Source: Isoetes taiwanensis (Eukaryota; Streptophyta; Lycopodiopsida; Isoetales; Isoetaceae). Taken from it: 64,000 nt of DNA. The position numbers were made by a program, and so were the translations under genes. The stretch lies in contig JAJEKV010000011.1 of NCBI GenBank assembly GCA_021234155.1, positions 11,281,045 through 11,345,044 on the forward strand, in the 5' to 3' direction. The notes under the pieces were generated by a model, which saw nothing but the letters and a program-made list of their open reading frames with translations, was not told where the DNA came from and did no database searches. The number at the start of each line of letters is the position of its first letter. Position 1 is the stretch's first letter. Positions 46,733 to 58,198 of this stretch are shown piece by piece.

Positions 46733-47632
46733 AATTAATTTCTTTTACAAGCCTCAAGAATAGGCATGAAACGTTCTTTGGTCGAAAGATTGATTGCCAT
46801 GGATAAACTTTCGATTTTTTCACAATTCATCAAGAAACATCACTACCTACAATCTTATTGAGTTTTGGTACCATAACTTTGGAGCTAACTTAGCTTTCTA
46901 AGCTCTAAATATATTTATCCTATTACTGTAGATCTTGATTAACACTAGAAAATACATGGTTACATACTAGCTACACTATATTTGACATAGTAAGTACCTC
47001 ATAGGTAGATATATAAGTAAAATGCATCATTCATTCTCTCATGAGCATTGTAATATATATTTTTAATCTGAATTCTGTAAACGTAATTGTTTAGTTAACA
47101 TTGACTTTAATATAGTAAATAAACGCCTCAAAAAATCATTGCACTATAGCCTTTATAGTTAACAACTCATGCCATAAGAATTAAGTTGAAACTTGTAATA
47201 AAGAGAAATAATTTCCCAACCTCGAACAGCTGTTTTGAGCAAAATGGAGTTTAGCGATTTCAATTGGTGTCAAATGATAGCTGTCAAATACAGGAACATG
47301 CAACTCAATATATGTTATCATAAAACAATAATTACTCTCAACTTTGATGAGGATTCAGCATTATAAGTCATATGAGCATTCATGAGAAGCAGTGGCAGTG
47401 AATGCATGTAAAGAGCAAATGAGCAGATAATGATCTAAGTTGAATCATAAGTTACTGAAGATTGTAAACTATGTTGCATGAAGACTTGAGCTAATATGTC
47501 TGCCTATGAGAAGCAGTGGCAGTAGGCCAGACAACCTTGAACATTATGACATAATCTAGGGTGCAAGGGTTGATTATTGGTTGCTAGTTCAATGTTGAAC
47601 ATGGACATGCTTGTCGAAGAAAGAAAACCTAA
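46733..47632. other. No gene seen
   Basis: AT-rich spacer. The phrase GAGAAGCAGTGGCAGT occurs twice (near 47384 and 47507). No motif found. Confidence 0.3.
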
Positions 47633-48213
47633 TGTTAACATGGTTATGATTGCAAAAAGTCAGCATTAAAATTGAAAATAGGTTTCAATGGTTCAAAGGC
47701 TTATTTCTTATGATACGCCTGTGGGATATATCGAAGACGTCTCATTCTTTGAGTTTATCCTGTGGGATATTTGGTGATGATAGAAGAAGCCTGGATTGGA
47801 AAGTTGATCGGCCCCATAACCGCCGGATTGACGATTACAAAGGTATGAACCTGTTGAATAGAGGGGGGCAGATGAATCAATGCACAGATTCGATATGGAA
47901 GACTGGATATGCCCAGTCAATGGAGCTACAGTGATCGGGTCAATGCCCGATGAACAGTAAATTGTGCTACAATGTTTTAAAGGTTTAAAAGCTAAATGTT
48001 TATTGATAATAGAACCATTGTGATTGCATACCATTGATTCAAATAAAATGATGGGAAAAATGTGTATAATCTAGTGGAGATTAGAGACCATATTGTGGCT
48101 CTCCACTAGATCATCATTTGCACTATAGGTGCTCATGTAATTTGAAAAGAAATCTTGCTAGGCATCTCAGTTATACTCTTGAGATAATCATAGCCTTTTC
48201 TTAAAATTTAACA
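47633..48213 (+). repeat. Candidate copia 5' LTR
   Basis: TGTTAACATGG begins it and TTTAACA ends it, one base before the primer-binding site, so the ends form TGTTA...TAACA. Near its end CTAGTGGAGA and TCTCCACTAG (48071-48110) form a hairpin. Without the second LTR the left border cannot be proved; a similar TGTTGAAC lies 40 bp upstream. Confidence 0.45.
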
Positions 48214-48214
48214 A

Positions 48215-48226
48215 TGGTATCAGAGC
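48215..48226 (+). other. Primer-binding site, initiator tRNA-Met type
   Basis: TGGTATCAGAGC is the standard plant copia primer-binding sequence. Confidence 0.85.
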
Positions 48227-48229
48227 CTC

Positions 48230-49157
48230 TTAACAATATCTAGCAGATTTGGAGCGAGTTTGCTCAACACCATAGATGTATACAAAGGTGGTCCAGGGTT
48301 TCAGATATGGAAGGATGCCATAATGCATGTCCTGGATGTAGAGGAGCTCTGGGAGGTGGTTGATCCTAATAGTCAAATGTCAGCAGATGTGCTAACTAGG
48401 ACTGCTTCTACAGGATCGAAGAATCGGAGCCGCAGTGGTCAACCCGGTGCAAGTGTGAGCTCGTGAGCTGCAGTGCAAGCTCAGGATGAAGTAATCGATG
48501 TTCGGAGGAGGTACCAGTATAGGAGGAGGAAAATCATTGCAGGCTAAAGTCAAAGAAGCACAAGGCATCATAACTTGTAAGGTAAGTCCTGCCATACGTT
48601 TGAAGTTAAGGTCTCTCAGTCCTAGGGAGATGTGGAAGTTCTTGCTTAAGCATTATGAGGAAAAAACATCCTCACAAATAGATTTATTGGAAAATGAATT
48701 AAGGAATCTAAAGCTTAGAGAGGATGAAGATGTATCCGAATTTTTCAACAAGTTTGATAACTTGATTGCTGACCTAGAAGGGGCTGAGGTTGTGATATCT
48801 GAGAGGAGTCAGGTGTTGCAAATTTCAAGGGCTATAGGGGAGAATGAGACCTTGGCATTATTCATTAGAAATTCAAGCAAAAGTAGAGAAGAGGCAGAGG
48901 TCATGCTTAGAACTGAATGGGAGCAAAAGAAAGTATTAAGGCAAAGTCAAAATGAAGAAACCCCTGAAATACTAGTGATGAAAAGGAAAGGCAAAATAAT
49001 TTGCTATCATTGTCATGAAGCAGGGCATTATAAAAATGAATGCCCTAAACTAAAGAAAGAATTTAATTGCTACACTTGTGGGGGAAGAGGACATGTAGCC
49101 TCCAAGTGTCCCACACCAAAAAACTATGGTAGGCCTTCTAGAGGAAGAATAGAATAG
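48230..49157 (+). pseudogene. Copia gag with two zinc knuckles
   Basis: IDVYKGGPGFQIWKDAI and VEELWEVVDP begin the gag; there is no in-frame ATG, and the frame breaks near 48466. The second part (LSPREMWKFLLKHYEE, LENELRNLKL, EFFNKFDNLIADL) is typical of copia gag and ends with the knuckles CYHCHEAGHYKNEC and CYTCGGRGHVASKC. The frame is closed by TAG codons inside a GAATA repeat. Confidence 0.8.
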
Positions 49158-49192
49158 AATAGAATAGAATAGAATAGAATAGAATAGAATAG
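49146..49192 (+). repeat. Pentanucleotide microsatellite AGAAT, about nine units
   Basis: The AGAAT run lies just after the second zinc knuckle of the copia gag. It places in-frame TAG codons in gag and so ends the gag frame; coding similarity resumes right after it (SRGESSIGRSGRGRG). Confidence 0.9.
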
Positions 49193-49339
49193 ATTTTTCT
49201 AGAGGTGAATCCAGTATTGGAAGATCTGGCAGAGGCAGGGGTCGAGGCTATGAAAGAGCATACATTGCTCAAGAAGAACAAGAGCCTAAAACTAAGACAG
49301 AAACACAAGATGAAGATGAGGTATTAAGTGATTTTGCAG

Positions 49340-49937
49340 TTATCAATGAGAATGCATGTACTAATGAAACTGATCATTATAGTTGATTCTGGAGCTGAAA
49401 GATCAGTAGTCAAGGATGCTGAACTCTTGAAGAAATTCTCAACTGAAAAATCAAGAAAGATCCAAGTTGGCAATGGGGCATTGCAAGATATTCAAGGAAG
49501 TGGGCTTTTGCAACTAAAAGACTTGAATGGAAATATCATAAATATAGAGGATGTGTTGTATGTTCCAGCAATAATTAAAAATTTAATTTCAGTAAGTCAA
49601 TTATGTGATTTGGGATATAGAGTTACATTTGAAGCAGAACAATGTAATGTATTTCTCAAAGATGAATTGAAGTTTTATGCCAAGAGAGTTGGCAACTTGT
49701 TTGAGCTAAACAATCTCATGCATTGTGGTGTAAATGCAATATCTGAAGTTGGTGTAGAACTCTGGCACAACAGGTTAGCTCATACAGATTACAAGAAATT
49801 AGAAGTTCTGCATAAACAAGGCCGTATAGATTATTGTGACAACAAAAATAACCATGTTTGTGAAGGATGTGTTCTTGGAAAGTTGCACAGGCTGCCATTT
49901 GCTAAAAGACAATCCAAAACACAGCAAATTGTATGGA
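49340..49937 (+). pseudogene. Copia protease and pre-integrase region
   Basis: IIVDSGAERSVV holds the protease active site (DSG). SVSQLCDLGYRVTFE and the pre-integrase motif ELWHNRLAHTDYKKL with CEGCVLGKLHRLPFAKRQS (His/Cys zinc part) follow. The frame then runs into element 2. Confidence 0.8.
49932..49937. repeat. Target-site duplication TATGGA, left copy
   Basis: Its partner is 62055-62060, next to the right terminal repeat of element 2. Confidence 0.75.
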
Positions 49938-49961
49938 AGTCGTATTTAATTAAAGTGGGAC
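49938..49961 (+). repeat. Element 2 left terminal inverted repeat
   Basis: 24 bp starting AGTCGTATTTAATTAAAGTG, identical to 62031-62054 on the other strand. GGGAC recurs within the next 50 bases. Confidence 0.9.
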
Positions 49962-50132
49962 AAATCTTGAATTTTGGGACTCGGACTGAAAATGGGACTC
50001 ACACACCATAAAAGAAATTTCTGAATTGATTGCTTGAATAGAATTACACATGACACACATAGAATTGGGTTACTTGTTTTCCTCATAAATTTTACAAACC
50101 ACTAGTTGAGAAAGTTTTCAAACTTCTCAATA

Positions 50133-52812
50133 TTATGCACCCTCATACAATGATATAGCATGGAGGTTGCTCATGGCCTTGTCCATCTCCTTTCTTGGGA
50201 TCTTGTGTGTGTTGTCTTTTTGCAATGTGAGAACTTGGATATGACCATACCACACACTCCATAATTCCCTCCTTTGAGGGTCAGCATAATTTGGCCTCCA
50301 CTTCTTCTCCCAGCAAATGGTGTATTGCTCCTTCAAGTTGCCCTTCTTGTGCCTCCCAATGGGCTCCCAATATTGAATTTGGAATCCGTGACTAACTCCT
50401 CTCCATCAGGCATAGTGGTGGTGACATCGAGAGAGTGCCACCCCTAACCATATTGGACAGTCCTCATCATCGAGGCCTTACTAGCACAAAGTATCCTTCC
50501 TTGATGTCCTCAAAGGGATCCCACTCGGGGAAGATCAAACCACTTCGGCTTTGAGGCCTTACTTCCCACAAACCACTTGGGACCCAAGTGAGCATTCTTA
50601 GACGTGCTTGCACCTTGAGAACCCTCCCATCTTGACTCGGGCAGAACCCGTCTCTTAGCTCCCTCCCACATGGGCATTCGGTTTCTAAGCATGTCACAAC
50701 TTTCTCCCAAGTGCTTGATTAGGAGTCCATTTGATTTTTCTTAAGAGTGGAGGTGTGCTTTCCATTTTGAACATCATCGGTGCGTTATGTAATCCTTGAT
50801 GCCCTTCACCGGTTGGCTAGAGTCTTTGGTGCCTTGAAGGGAGGTAGTGGTTTTGGCTGCCCTTTAGGAATGAGAACTTCACCAGCAACACCCCTTTGCC
50901 ACAACTCGATACCTTGTACAGGCATCCACAACTTGTCACCTGGTCTCCACTTATATTGCATGATTGGTATTCCATCCCTAACCCAAAACTTGAATTGAAG
51001 TGGCTTTGTGTGTCCTGTCAACTGGTCCTTGCCATCTAGCAAGTATCCTTCTACAAATGATTTCCAATCGCAACCTCATCCATCAAGAAAGCCATTGGGT
51101 TGGGGTCAATGCAACTCTCAAACACATCCATTAGTTAGGGAGAGTGGTCACGTTTTCTCTCTTGAGCTTGGTGGAGAAAGTTCCAAAGAATCCATCTATA
51201 TCATCATGCGTATGCCCAACCATCATGAATCCCACTTTCACAACTTTGAATACTCCCACTGCTGTCAAGTATGACATTGCCCCAAACATCCATCTATTCT
51301 TGTTTTCTTTCCAACAGTTGTCCAACTGAACACATAGCTCCTCAGCAGTGATTTCTCAAGTAAGGGGAAATCATCCCAAGTCCTCCTTGATTCACTAGAC
51401 ACCTTGGATGTGAGCTTTTTTTATCGCCTTTGGTAACAAAGCGGTTGATCATCCATCAAAGCCTCAAAATGGGTCTTTGAAGGGGAATACCTCCTCCCTT
51501 CTATCGATCCTTTCTCTAGTGTTCTCAAGCACTTGAAAATAGAGCTCACATGGAAGTTTGGATCATCTCTCCATAGATCAAGCACAAAATGACCATATGT
51601 TCCAGTTCCATGACCATGTGTTAATACACCCCATGGACTTACTTTCATCCGAAAAGCGTTTTGACAACGCTTGGGTAAAGGATCTAGCTTTGGCAAGAAA
51701 GTCTTGTGTTGGTCCATCTTATCATGAATTATACACAAAAATTTGTAAATTTGCATCTCGAGAAAATGTTCTCCCTTTGCCAATACAAGCTGTCTACATG
51801 ATATTTGGTCCCTTTGGTGATCGCAAATTGCTCCCTAATTGCCATTCTTTCTTTCTCTATTGCGGTTGATGCAAGTGTATCCTTGAGTTGAATGCAAGTG
51901 TTGCACTTTGAGAATGGCATGTGTTGTGGGACACTCCGCGTCCAGAAGTGAGTGCTCCATAACTTGCTGAAATGTGATTGAGAAAGAGGCCTACCTCCGG
52001 TAGTTTCTAGGATGGAGTTGACCTCCTTAAGGCACTCCTTTTGGATATAGTGTTGTGGCAACACTCTTTTGCACCACTTTCGCACAGGTGCTTTCGTTCA
52101 CCTTCCGACTTGTGGGGCATAGATTGAGACATGTATCTCACAAAGCTCTCGAAGGCTGCAATGGCCTTTAGAGTATTTGCTCTAGGTTTCAAAGTGAGTG
52201 CATTACCATGTTGGAACAAAGTGTGCCCTTTTCTAACCTGCTCCCAGTATCTGTAAAATGAAGACTTGCTCACCCCAAGAATCCATCTCAATGCTCTCAT
52301 ACATACCTTCATTCCCCTCAATTGATATAGCGGTAGCCCTGTGTGTTTTCATCATATTTGGAATTCCTACACAAGGAGTAAATGAAATTAATCCTATCTT
52401 TTTGAAGCTGTCCAATGTATTGGGACCTTATCACTTGCGAGGTCATCCACATTGTAATGCACTTTGCGTGCAATCTAGGTTGCAACACTCTTGTCCCCTA
52501 ATTGCCTCGGGTTTTCTTTGGTTGGTGCCATACTTTCCATCCTTTCTAAATATTTGTCACTTCTAGGCCTCTTGGGCACCTTTGGCTGCCTTTTATGAAA
52601 GACATAGCGTCTCTTCCTTGTGATCAAAGGATGCTCATCGACCACCAAATCTTCCACATGGCCTTGGGTGGGCCTTGGGGTGTGTAGTTGATGGGGCATT
52701 CTAGAGTATCACCATTCTTGTGTGTAATAAATCTAATTGGCCATCTCAACTGAGCTTGGGACTCCAGCAGCCACGAGCACACAATGCAATCACTAGAGCT
52801 TCCACGGGACAT
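50133..52812 (-). pseudogene. DUF7869-family protein, putative transposase of element 2, frame-broken
   Basis: An ATG at 52812 opens MSRGSSSDCIVCSWLLESQ. Further along, in several frames, come RALRWILGVSKSSFYRYW, GGRPLSQSHFSKLW, MPFSKCNTCIQLKDTL, HDKMDQHKTFLP, CVQLDNCWKENKNRWMFG, GVFKVVKVGFMMVGHTHDDIDGFF and a C-terminal region down to ISLYEGA. The order of motifs matches the element 1 protein (FSVCTSC, GMDQKK, QLDNTTRENKNQ, VGHTHDQID). The stretch EDIKEGYFVLV here corresponds to LADLSKGMLIAV there. At least six frame changes or stops are needed, so it is dead in this form. Position next to the left terminal repeat and shared presence in both elements make it the best transposase candidate. 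Confidence 0.7.
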
Positions 52813-53836
52813 GATAGTATCAACCCGATAAGAAGCTTCACAATGCCAACTCCAAGATGTTCATCTCCCAGCCTCTCATCATTCACACTATCAAATGGAT
52901 CAAGCTGCGGTTATTATGCCCTCTGCAAATACAGATGCAGTTTGCAAGGGTGCAACAAAAGGCAACCCATCCTCCTCCATTGGAGCCTAGGGCAATGGCC
53001 TCCTTTGGACTTCCTCGGCTCCATTTTACTCATCTCACATGCTCCCACGAATGAAAAAGCTCACATTAAAACCATATAGCCCCAAACACCACAAATATGA
53101 CCATATGAACCATATAAAACCATACAAACATATTAAATATAACCATATTAAATCACACAACCATATTAACTAAAATCATATAACCATATTAAAGCATACA
53201 ACCACACTCATTCTAAACCATATGTGAACATTGTAACCATATATACCATTGATACTATTCAACCATTGAAACCTTATTAAATACATAAGACAACATATAT
53301 AAACATATAACCAACCCCTTCATATCTTGGCATGGCCCGCGTGCCTCTTGGAGGGTGAAACCGCGGCCCCGCGTCGACCTAATCCTTGCCGCGTCATGGA
53401 GGGCATGGCCCTACGTGTGGCCAGTATATTATTGCACTTTTACGAGGGTTGAGGGGTGCAGCCAGTGCTTGCACCCTCTTCCTCTCCCAGACCATTCTTC
53501 CTCCCTGTTTTCTCGATCACTCTTGAGCTCCTGTTTCCTTAGGGGCCCGCTTTTACCGTCGGCGATCGATCAAACCGGCGATTCAAGTAGCCATCTTATG
53601 GCGGCTTGGTGTTGTCCGGGCAGCTTCAGCCTTAGAAGTTCTCAGCGAGGTTCATTGTTGGCGGCGTTCTGCTTTTGAGAAGAAAGTGAGGCCCCTTTTA
53701 GTCTTTGCTTTTTAGTTTTACGTAAGTCTTTTAGTGCATTTTTTCTTATATTACATTTGTTAGAGGCTCTTATTAATCCACGATACAATTTACGGAGACA
53801 AATCCTTATTCACGCTTTGTCAGCGACTATACCCAC
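52813..53836. other. Divergent intergenic region of element 2
   Basis: Between the minus-strand DUF7869 start and the first plus-strand ATG. Part (53090-53300) is a run of ACCATAT/ATTAAA-like phrases in which AACCATAT recurs many times. No palindrome of the element's motif is seen here, unlike in element 1. Confidence 0.4.
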
Positions 53837-53882
53837 ATGGAATCGAAGTCGGAAGCCTCCTCCTCATCCGGCAAATCTTCCG
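53837..53882 (+). CDS. Candidate first exon of the element 2 plus-strand gene
   Basis: ATG opens MESKSEASSSSGKSS and a donor GTATGT follows directly. Position, divergence from the DUF7869 gene and a short Ser/Lys-rich first exon parallel element 1. What it is spliced to is unknown, so this is tentative. Confidence 0.35.
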
Positions 53883-54299
53883 GTATGTTTTTGTAATATC
53901 ATACCCTTTTTTTAATCTCATTTTTTAAATCTTTGTTCTCCACTTTTCTCTCATCTTTGTTCTCCACTTTTCTCTGTTTTCTCATTAATCTTAATAATCT
54001 TTGTATTGTTTTCTGTTTTTGTTATCTTTTTTCTTGCTTGTGGTTGAATTGAATACATTGTACATGCACAAGTGAGAATAGTGGATTATAGTAGCAAACA
54101 ACCGAGAGAGAAATCATGAGGACGGTGTTAGGAAGTAAGATATTGCGAGCTGAGAAAATAACTAGGAATGTCTTTCTCGGCAAAATTGAGAATAGGAATT
54201 GCTTCACGAGAATCTCCATTTCTAACTCACGGCAAATCAACTGCGGGGAGACATGCGGAAGGGAGTGGCGAGTTGAGAATACTTCAACTTGCGGTCGCG

Positions 54300-55545
54300 G
54301 CCTTCTTTCGACTCGCGAGTGAAGAGAAGAAGAGGGAGTGTACACTACGGACTGTTGGCAGGTTGAGGGATTCTCGACTTCATGACCGGATTGCCGCGAC
54401 TACCCAATGTCTTCACATTCTTTAGAACCTGCTGCGGCCTTCTACCGACTTCGTGAGTCGAGAATGTGATACCTGCCAATGGCTCTTTGTGCGGTCGCGA
54501 GTGCCTCCACCCGGTCACGGAGCCACTCTCCTTGAACCATGCTCATCGAATATTGCGAAGAGGGCCCGGCTCGGCTTTCTCATTCGTGGGTGGAGGCCTG
54601 CCTCCGCGACTAACCAGCGAGGTGTTGGCGGCGCCGACTTCGTGAGTCGAGAAAACGCCGAGGCTCTAGTGCACTCGAGCTGGCACCGGCAGTCTCAACC
54701 ACTCTCCTTCTATCTTCCTCGGACATTGCGCGGGAAGTGGTTTTATTTGTCTGCGAGGCCAACTCTTAGCAAATCAATTCTCACATTGTGTGAAATTACA
54801 TGATGGCCTCTACCCAATCAAAGACCGTCTCCTTGAACCATCTTCGCCCAGAATATTGCGAAGGGGATGGGCTACGATTGGGTGGAGGCCTCGGCGACTA
54901 ACCAGGGAGTTCTTGGCTGCTTTTTCGACTCATTGATTCCGGAAAAAGCAGGCTCTAGTGCACTCTAGCTGGCCTGCGAGGCGGTCTTAAACACTCTCCT
55001 TCTATCTTCCTCGGACATTGCGAAGGGAAGTGTTTTTCTTGTCTGCGGGCCAACTCTTAGCAACCCAATTCTCATTGTGTGGTGTGTGCGAGAATGCATG
55101 CATTCCGCGAGCTTCTTTGTATGCATTCACCGCCAGGAAGTGGGAATGCCTTACCCAACCGGCACTCCATGTGTACTAGCAGGAGTTACGGATGGTTAAG
55201 GCATTCGACTTTAAGTCGAAAATAGACAAACGGGGAAGCCAAGCATTCTCGACTTCGCAAAGTCGAGAATCCCTTAGCCGACCAATTCTCACGTATTCGG
55301 TAGCGTTGGCCTCGACCCGGTCGAGTCACTCTCCTTGAACCATCTTCGCCGAATAGTGCGAGGGAGGGGCTCGGTGGAGGTGGAAGGCCTCTACAACAAC
55401 ACGGGGAAACCCAGAGGAAGCCAAGGCTTGCATTCTCTACAAGTCTTGCACTTTCTATTCTCTGTTTTTAGTCCCAAGTGCCTCTAGCACATGCACGAGC
55501 CACTCTCCTTGAACCATCTTCCTCGAATATTGCGAAGAGGAGTGG
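54300..55545. repeat. Element 2: palindromes and six ~45-bp hairpin repeats in a long intron-like region
   Basis: Forms of the TCGACTTCGCGAAGTCGA palindrome lie near 54308, 54445, 54634, 54921, 55204 and 55245. Between them a second repeat recurs six times (54523, 54698, 54826, 54990, 55326, 55500). It starts CCACTCTCCTT, has a core like CTTCGCCGAATATTGCGAAG and ends AGGAGTGG; its arms are complementary, so each can fold. No coding pattern is seen. Confidence 0.7.
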
Positions 55546-56545
55546 TTGGGACGCAGTGAGCCCCTCAAACTAACTACAAGAGGATGCATTTGAACCGCAT
55601 CTCACGGGCCTTAGTCCTAGCGATCTATGTACAACATTCCAAGTAAAGCAGTCCATGGAAAAACAGACCTAAAGCGGGCTGTTCTTTTACCCCAATCAAT
55701 GTTTCCTTGCCAGAGCATCTCTCAACCTAGAGAGTAAATCATCTCGAGAAATCTTTGGACAAAACAACTTGAATCCGTCGAGCTTATCGGCCGGTTCCAT
55801 TATTTAAACACATGCGGCATGTTCTCTGGCGAAATAACATAGGCATCTCGAAACTCACCTCTTCACGGTAATTCCTTGGGCTTTGTATCGCGGATCCCGC
55901 AGACCTCACCCGAGTCTTTTGCTTCTTACGCCGGTCTCTTCAAGAGTGTATTAGCATCTATTACTTTCGTATCACTGCGATTCTCGGCGTATCCCCTTTC
56001 CATGGCGCCGCGGTGTAGAGTTCCGGTGCGGCAGCTCCTCTCGCTTCCTACCTTAGCTCGGTGCTCATCGATCAATTCAAGCTGCTTGCAATAGGGCGCG
56101 GTCGGGAAAAAACACATATGCAAAGCTATTAGCGACTTCTGCGTCTTGGCGCCATTTAAGTCGCTAGCGATCGATGATCCCCTCCGACCTCGAAGTTCCC
56201 CAATGTCGCGGGGAAGATAAACTACGCCCACTCACTTAGTCCCTTGATGTGATTCAATTTGAAATAGTGTTTGGGCGGGCTAAAGGCGGCCGTCTTTGTA
56301 CCCTTAGCCCGCTTTTTTTTCATAAATGATTGCATGTCCTTAACTTCAAATTAAAGAACACGCCCGATCTTTTTTACATGCAGTCCTAAAACTCACAACG
56401 CGGAGGAAACTTAATTTCTGAGTCGTCCAGAAGAGGATGAGAGGGCATATAGAAATGACTCGCCCAAGAAGCGAGGCGGAGGGGATGCTTACGCCCGGCA
56501 AAGAAGAAGAAGAAGACAAACACCCGGGTGAGCTCGAGGTTTTTT

Positions 56546-57480
56546 TTTGTCGGAATACCTTAAGCCCGATCCATCCGTTCTTCTTGCGGCATTCACCTCG
56601 GACTCTTTGGTGATCAGCGGCGAACTCCATTCTTCGTCATCGAGGGATTTGGAGACGAGCTTCTTGAAAGCGGGGCGATTCTTGGTGGTATGTCGAGGTA
56701 TCGACAAGTGGGAAGGAGAAAGATCTGTTTCTACACCAAAGGGACAAGAAGAGCTCCGGAGACAAGTACAAGAAAATCGGTGTTGTGCTCTCCGTCTCTG
56801 CGCCAGATTCGAAGCATTTAACACTACATGTCGAGGACTGCCAGAAGAGTAAGTTCTATCGCACCAAAAAATTAGCAGTTTCAAATTATTCTCACTCTTC
56901 CATGAGCAAGGCTAAGGGCACCGAAAAAAGGCCGGCGCCTTTAAATTGTCAGAACCTTGGGTGGAAGGATCTGGAAGGGATGAAGGAGGCCGGAACCCTA
57001 ACATCCAGGGAGCTTGGTATGGAGATTTCCAGAGTCAGGGAAAAACTGTTCAATACGGGGAGCTTCACTTCTCGGGGTCTTTGAAGACTCTACAACACTT
57101 CTGCGATGGGGAATGTTGTGGTTCATACACAAAAAGTCCACCAAAAACAAAGATGGGGATGATGACACCACACGGGAGGAGTCGGATGTGAAGGAGAGCG
57201 AAGATATGGTCGACTCCCCAAACCTCGATCGGATGATCAGATCAGGATTTTCGAGAGGGGCACGTAAAATGGAGGCGCCTAGCTCAAGTATTATCCGTTG
57301 GGAATATCACACAAGCCTTCTTTGGACATTAGGCGGTGAAGGTTTGCACGGGAGATGCCGTCTTGTTCAACCACGGGAATTTAATCCGGCACACATCTTT
57401 GGAGATTCTGAACTCGATGGTGCGACATCCCGTTGCGAGATCAATGCCCGGATGTCATACCTTTTAGCGATCGACAAGTG
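56546..57480 (+). pseudogene. Element 2 coding region, weakly BAH-like
   Basis: In changing frames one reads EKDLFLHQRDKKSSGDKYKK, IGVVLSVSAPDSKHLTLHV and, from 57085, TTLLRWGMLW, an acidic stretch, IRWEYHTSLL, LHGRCRLVQPREFNPAHIF and EINARMSYL, followed by a donor GTGAG. The spacing of GD/WG, W.Y, REF, DSE.D and the final I..M..L resembles a BAH domain (a chromatin-binding fold), but the likeness is by eye and several positions differ. If true it would fit a chromatin-related gene. Otherwise it is an unknown coding region. Confidence 0.3.
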
Positions 57481-57744
57481 AGTTGTTCATTTGGAAGTCC
57501 GAGGAAGATCTGAAGGGAAAAGACGTCCGGTTACGGGTTGTAGCGGTCGGCCAAAGATTAGCTTAGGGGCTCAAGTATTGCGCAGCGGAGAAGGAGGTGC
57601 CATAAAGGATCAAGGATAGATATGCCAAGCGAGAGTGCGAGTTCTTCGGGCGGACGCCGAACTTAACCGGCAGCGGCATTAGCCTACGCGAGAACACAAT
57701 AGCGAGTGCCGCCTACGAAGGTAAATAACTCTCGAATCTTTCCA

Positions 57745-58120
57745 TTCGACTCGCGAGTCGAGAAAGCCCTGCCATCCTAACATTTGCCGATTATCATCGG
57801 GTTTCATTTCGCCAGAAAGCCCGAGTAACACACGTAAAAATCAAAGGATGTGGAGCTTTCTCGACTCGCGAGTCGAGAAAACCCTTAGCCAGTAAAAGAA
57901 AAATTAGACATTGAATGGGACTTTCGACTTGCGAGTCGAGAAAGCCCTGCCATCCTAACATTTGCCGATTATCACTGGGGTTTCTCGACTCTCGAGTCGA
58001 GAAAGCGGGGTAATGAGAAAATCAAAGGATGCAGAGCTTTCTCGATTTCGAAGTCGAAAACCCAAGAAGTAAAAGAAAATTAGACATTCAAGGGACTTTC
58101 GACTTTCAGCGAGTCGAAAA
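57745..58120. repeat. Array of six TCGACTCGCGAGTCGA palindromes in an intron of element 2
   Basis: Copies start at 57745, 57856, 57921, 57981, 58038 and 58096. Four neighbours are spaced 57-65 bp apart. Forms include CTTTCTCGACTCGCGAGTCG, a CpG-mutated ACTTGCGAGT and ACTCTCGAGT. The spacers repeat the phrases CCCTGCCATCCTAACATTTG and ATCAAAGGATG, so the array grew by duplication. It ends before an acceptor GAATGCAG near 58198. Confidence 0.85.
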
Positions 58121-58198
58121 CCGGGCTACTATTTACTGTTTATTCCGGGTGTTTGTAGATACTTTCATGCTCTGACATTGGTACATTGTCTGAATGCA

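Noticed and set aside
47719-47760. Link between the copia LTR and the gypsy LTR via the shared phrase CCTGTGGGATATAT
   Set aside because: The match is short and the surroundings differ; it is likely chance.
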